From Candidatus Aminicenantota bacterium (GTDB taxonomy: Bacteria; Acidobacteriota; Aminicenantia; S016-38), in NCBI GenBank assembly GCA_027025175.1, contig JALVRF010000021.1:1-50314 (forward strand): 50,314 nt of DNA, written 5' to 3'. A model generated the notes under the pieces. That model saw only the letters and a program-made list of their open reading frames with translations. It made no database searches and was not told where the DNA came from. This document shows positions 47,095 to 50,314 of this stretch, one piece after another. Position numbers and translations under genes: made by a program. Position 1 is the first letter of the stretch, and every line of letters starts with the position of its first letter.

Positions 47095-47604
47095 GTGAAA
47101 ATCAAGCCGGTCAAGGTGAGGAGTATTGAAATTAAAGGGTTTGCCTTCTCCTGGGTGGAAAAGGAGGGGAGGGTTTTAAGGTCCTGTTTTTGCCCTCTGC
47201 AAAATTTAAAGGAAGAATTTCCATTTGCTGAAGAGGAGAAAGGAGGGGAAATTTACGAGATTCTAAAATTATATGCTCAGGGGATTAAAGTGGCCCTGGA
47301 GGAGGTTCCGGTAGTCTTAGAAGGGAGCGAATTCCAAAGGAGAGTTTGGAAATGGTTGAGGGGGGTGAAATTCGGGGAGGTGGTCACCTACGGTGAAATA
47401 GCCGCTGCCCTCGGGACTTCCCCCAGAGCAGTGGGGAGGGCTCTGGCTTCCAACAGTATTCCCCTTTTCGTTCCATGTCACAGGGTGATTGGCAGGGGAA
47501 GTTTAGGAGGATTTACCCCGGATGTTAAAATAAAAAGAATGCTTTTGACCCTTGAAGGAGGATATCATGATAAAAATGGGACACTGGAAGGATGTGCCCC
47601 CTGA
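47095..47604 (+). CDS. ogt: Methylated-DNA--protein-cysteine methyltransferase
   Basis: FGEVVTYGEIAAALGTSPRAVGRALASNSIPLFVPCHRVIGRGSLGGF. Confidence 0.95.
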   Translation: MKIKPVKVRSIEIKGFAFSWVEKEGRVLRSCFCPLQNLKEEFPFAEEEKGGEIYEILKLYAQGIKVALEEVPVVLEGSEFQRRVWKWLRGVKFGEVVTYGEIAAALGTSPRAVGRALASNSIPLFVPCHRVIGRGSLGGFTPDVKIKRMLLTLEGGYHDKNGTLEGCAP

Positions 47605-47902
47605 GGAGATGATGGAGGGGGTTAAGATAAGATGGGTTATAGGAAAGGAACTGAACCCTCCCAATTTCTACTTCAGGGTTTTTGAAGTGGCTCCCGGGGC
47701 TTCAACCCCATACCATTCCCATCCCTGGGAACACGAAAGTTTTATACTGGAAGGCAAGGCAGGGATAAGATTTCCCGATGGCAGTTTAAAGGAGGCGGGG
47801 CCAGGAACCTATATCTTTATCCCGCCCAACGAGAAACACCAGTTTGTTAACTTAGGTGAGGGAACCCTGAGATTCATCTGCGTAATTCCCAAGCAGGATT
47901 AA
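47567..47902 (+). CDS. Cupin domain protein
   Basis: PYHSHPWEHESFILEGKAGIRFPDG and PPNEKHQFVN; SD GGAGG before ATG 47567, overlapping the ogt 3' end. Confidence 0.88.
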   Translation: MIKMGHWKDVPPEEMMEGVKIRWVIGKELNPPNFYFRVFEVAPGASTPYHSHPWEHESFILEGKAGIRFPDGSLKEAGPGTYIFIPPNEKHQFVNLGEGTLRFICVIPKQD

Positions 47903-48711
47903 TGAAAGCCTTTTTCAGGATTTATTCGGAATACCGCGCCCTTATAAAAACTCTTGTCAGCAGGGAACTAAAGGCAAGATACAGGGGTTCCATCCTTGGT
48001 TTCCTCTGGTCCTTCCTGAATCCACTTCTCCTCCTGGTGGTCTATACGGTGGTTTTCGGTTTTATACTCCGGCCCAGGGATCCTGCCTTTGCGGGAAATC
48101 CCTTTAATTACGCGCTATTTCTCTTCTCCGGACTTCTCCCATGGGTGTGGTTCTCGGCCTGCGTTCTTGAGGCCACCACCCTCATCTTAATAAACGGCAA
48201 CATACTCAAGAAGGTAATGTTCCCGGCGGAGGTTCTTCCCATAGTCAGCGTTACCGCAAATTTCATCCACTTTCTCTTTGGGGTTCCCATCCTCCTTGTT
48301 TTTGAAATTGCCCTGGGCCATCCCATTACCCCCTATGTTCTCCTTTCACCGCTGGTGATGCTGGTTCAATACACATTTTCCTTAGGGCTTTCCCTTCTCC
48401 TTTCCGCCCTGTCAGCCAACTTCCGGGACCTTCAGCACCTCATGGCCAATATAGTAACCCTTTGGTTCTTTGCCACTCCCATAATTTATCCTATGAGTTT
48501 CGGGGTAATACAGCAACATCGCTGGCTCAAGGCTATTCTGTACCTCAACCCCATGACCCACATAATTGAGGGCTATCAGCGGGCCTTTTACTATGGAAGC
48601 ATGATTCCCTACAAAAGGCTGGGGGTTACCTTTATCCTCTCCCTGATACTTCTCTGGCTGGGGTACTGGGTTTTTGATAGATTAAGGGATACATTCGTGG
48701 AAGAAGCATGA
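47902..48711 (+). CDS. ABC-2 type polysaccharide/O-antigen export permease (Wzm-like)
   Basis: LVSRELKARYRGSILGFLWSFLNPLLLLVVYTVVFGFI, YLNPMTHIIEGYQRAFYYG. Confidence 0.92.
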   Translation: MKAFFRIYSEYRALIKTLVSRELKARYRGSILGFLWSFLNPLLLLVVYTVVFGFILRPRDPAFAGNPFNYALFLFSGLLPWVWFSACVLEATTLILINGNILKKVMFPAEVLPIVSVTANFIHFLFGVPILLVFEIALGHPITPYVLLSPLVMLVQYTFSLGLSLLLSALSANFRDLQHLMANIVTLWFFATPIIYPMSFGVIQQHRWLKAILYLNPMTHIIEGYQRAFYYGSMIPYKRLGVTFILSLILLWLGYWVFDRLRDTFVEEA

Positions 48712-49946
48712 AGGCAGTTATCCTTAAAGATGTCACCAAGTATTACAGAAGGTTCACCTCCAGAAGGAAGTTTCAGACCCTGAAGAGTGCCATACTGGAG
48801 AGAAACCTCTTCGCTCACCTCTCGCCCAAGGAGATTGTAAAGGCCGTGGACGGGGTGAGCCTGGAAATAGAAAAGGGGGAGACCTTCGGGATAATCGGGG
48901 AAAACGGCTCGGGCAAAAGTACCCTGCTTAAATTGATTGCCGGGATAACAAAGCCTACTTCCGGCACCATCCAGGTTAACGGTAAGGTATCGGCTTTAAT
49001 TGAACTGGGGGCGGGATTTCACCCGGAAATATCCGGGCGGGAAAACATCTACATAAACGGAATAATGCTGGGGCTTTCCAAAAAGGAGATAGACGAGAAA
49101 ATAGACGAAATCATAAAATTTGCGGAACTTGAAGACTTCATAGACATGCCTGTAAAGGCCTATTCCTCGGGGATGTACATGAGGTTGGGATTTTCTGTGG
49201 CCATAAATGTAAATCCTGACATACTGCTGGTGGATGAAGTCCTGGCAGTAGGGGATGCGTCCTTCGTTCAGAAGGGACTGGAAAAGATAAAGGAGATGAA
49301 GCGGGCAGGGAAAACCATAGTTTTCGTAACCCACGCCCTGGACCTTACCCAGAAGATTTGCCACAGGGTGGCGTGGATGAAGAAGGGGAAGGTTATGATG
49401 GTGGGCGAGCCCAAGGAGGTGGTGGACAGGTATCTAATGGATGCCCTGGGGAAGGAGTCGTCCGCAGAACTTAAGGCTACTTCCACGGACCGGTGGGGAA
49501 ACAGGGAAATAGAGATAAAGGAAGTCTGGCTGGAGAACCTACAGGGAAAAAGGACCACCCATTTTGATTACGGGGAAGGGATGAGGATAATCATGAAGGT
49601 GGAAGCTAAGAGTCGCCAGGAGGACTTTGTGTTTGGGGTGGGGATTTTCAACAGTGAGGGGGTGAATGTCTACGGCACCAACACCCATCTGGAGTATTTC
49701 AAGCCTAAGGCCATAGATGGCGAAGCCACGGTTATATTTGAAATACCAGCCCTTCATCTGATTAATGGGACTTACACAGTGGATGTGGCAGTTCACAGGG
49801 AGGATGGTTTTGCCTACGATTACATAAAAAATGCCCTTAAGTTTAGAGTTCATTCCCTTAGCCGTGAGGTTGGAATCTGGAGGCCTCCCCATGAATGGAG
49901 ATTTGAGGGTGGGGTTAAAATTGAACCTCCCCGGCGTAAAGATTAA
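48708..49946 (+). CDS. Polysaccharide/O-antigen export ATPase (Wzt-like) with C-terminal substrate domain
   Basis: GIIGENGSGKSTLLKLIAGITKPTSG, ELGAGFHPEISGRENIYINGIMLG, YSSGMYMRLGFSVA, LLVDEVLAVGD; C-terminal beta-sandwich region. Confidence 0.93.
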   Translation: MKAVILKDVTKYYRRFTSRRKFQTLKSAILERNLFAHLSPKEIVKAVDGVSLEIEKGETFGIIGENGSGKSTLLKLIAGITKPTSGTIQVNGKVSALIELGAGFHPEISGRENIYINGIMLGLSKKEIDEKIDEIIKFAELEDFIDMPVKAYSSGMYMRLGFSVAINVNPDILLVDEVLAVGDASFVQKGLEKIKEMKRAGKTIVFVTHALDLTQKICHRVAWMKKGKVMMVGEPKEVVDRYLMDALGKESSAELKATSTDRWGNREIEIKEVWLENLQGKRTTHFDYGEGMRIIMKVEAKSRQEDFVFGVGIFNSEGVNVYGTNTHLEYFKPKAIDGEATVIFEIPALHLINGTYTVDVAVHREDGFAYDYIKNALKFRVHSLSREVGIWRPPHEWRFEGGVKIEPPRRKD

Positions 49947-49987
49947 TCCTGCAGGTGTATACATCGCCTGAAAAAAGGGTTTTTCTT

Positions 49988-50006
49988 TTTAGGGACAGAC
50001 CCTAAA
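49988..50006. repeat. Perfect short inverted repeat (REP-like stem-loop or terminator)
   Basis: TTTAGGG-ACAGA-CCCTAAA, 7-bp stem, 5-nt loop, preceded by T-rich tract. Confidence 0.6.
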
Positions 50007-50179
50007 TAATGAATAAATGAAAATAAACACCATTGACGATTAAAATTTTCCTCAAGGATCAAGAATTTCGTTCATTTTCTGAGACTTAAAAAATAGAAAA
50101 GACTAAGTTCCACAGGGTTAATGACTACAGGAAAAAGATTCACAGAGACCTTCGCTTTGGCCCATCTTCCCCTCACCTT

Positions 50180-50314
50180 ATGGATGACTACCTTCTTTGC
50201 CTAAGGGCAAAGGAATCAATGGAGAAAAGGCTGGGGGTTGCCCTCATCGCCAGCGATGGCAGGATTTACCTATATCTTTTCTTTTACACGGGCCCTGTGA
50301 GTGAGAAACGGACA
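50180..50314 (+). CDS. Possible 3'-truncated ORF or decayed gene (open frame from 50090, first ATG 50180)
   Basis: MDDYLLCLRAKESMEKRLGVALIASDGRIYLYLFFYTGPVSEKRT... runs off the window; no SD and no recognised family. Confidence 0.25.
   Translation, partial: MDDYLLCLRAKESMEKRLGVALIASDGRIYLYLFFYTGPVSEKRT

Noticed and set aside
557-49964. Dozens of antisense or out-of-frame ORFs of 60-235 aa in the ORF track (for example 1194-1778 minus, 17190-17894 minus, 32968-33666 minus, 21711-22358 minus)
   Set aside because: They lie opposite well-supported genes, have low-complexity translations and no family signatures. Purine-rich coding strands with few TTA/CTA/TCA codons naturally leave antisense frames open.
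1-50314. CRISPR array, prophage, integron or toxin-antitoxin system
   Set aside because: No regularly spaced repeats, integrase, phage structural genes or recognisable TA pair were seen; the only mobile-like hint is the small hairpin near the right edge.

Overview
Gene-dense bacterial chromosomal segment with about 38 supportable protein genes, one tRNA-Leu, no rRNA, no CRISPR array and no intact mobile element. Coding strands are purine-rich (AGG/AGA Arg, many Lys/Glu, frequent GTG/TTG starts). lpxB, an outer-membrane beta-barrel protein and Wzm/Wzt-type export genes point to a diderm. A thermophilic Acidobacteriota/Aminicenantes-like source is my guess, not something proven here. Recognisable genes: PPDK (3' part), DUF507 pair, PEP-mutase/ICL-family lyase, TlpA-like protein, sulfatase-fold TPR protein, lgt, secreted S8 protease, beta-propeller lipoprotein, smc, NtrYX-like system, gltX, SucCD/ATP-citrate-lyase-like CoA ligase pair plus class II aldolase, two MacB-like permeases, HU, DUF362, rpsO-pnp-pseudopilin(x3)-lpxB, S9 peptidase, tRNA-Leu(CAG), second histidine kinase/sigma54 activator pair, superoxide reductase, MATE exporter, DegT aminotransferase, glnA, Ser/Thr kinase-TPR, M19 dipeptidase, orphan hypC, eIF2B-like protein, ogt, cupin, Wzm/Wzt. 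Most interesting signals: (1) a SucC-like ATP-grasp CoA-ligase subunit with a fused C-terminal ferredoxin-type domain (two 4-Cys motifs), in an operon with a SucD-like subunit and a class II aldolase; (2) very compact divergent promoters built on palindromic -10 boxes (AGTATACT; ATTATAGTATAAT) that place the predicted +1 of oppositely oriented genes on or near their start codons, within a wider pattern of apparently leaderless genes and a near-leaderless tRNA; (3) an SMC protein with a reduced, diverged hinge; (4) a superoxide reductase with Q-R in place of the usual E-K.
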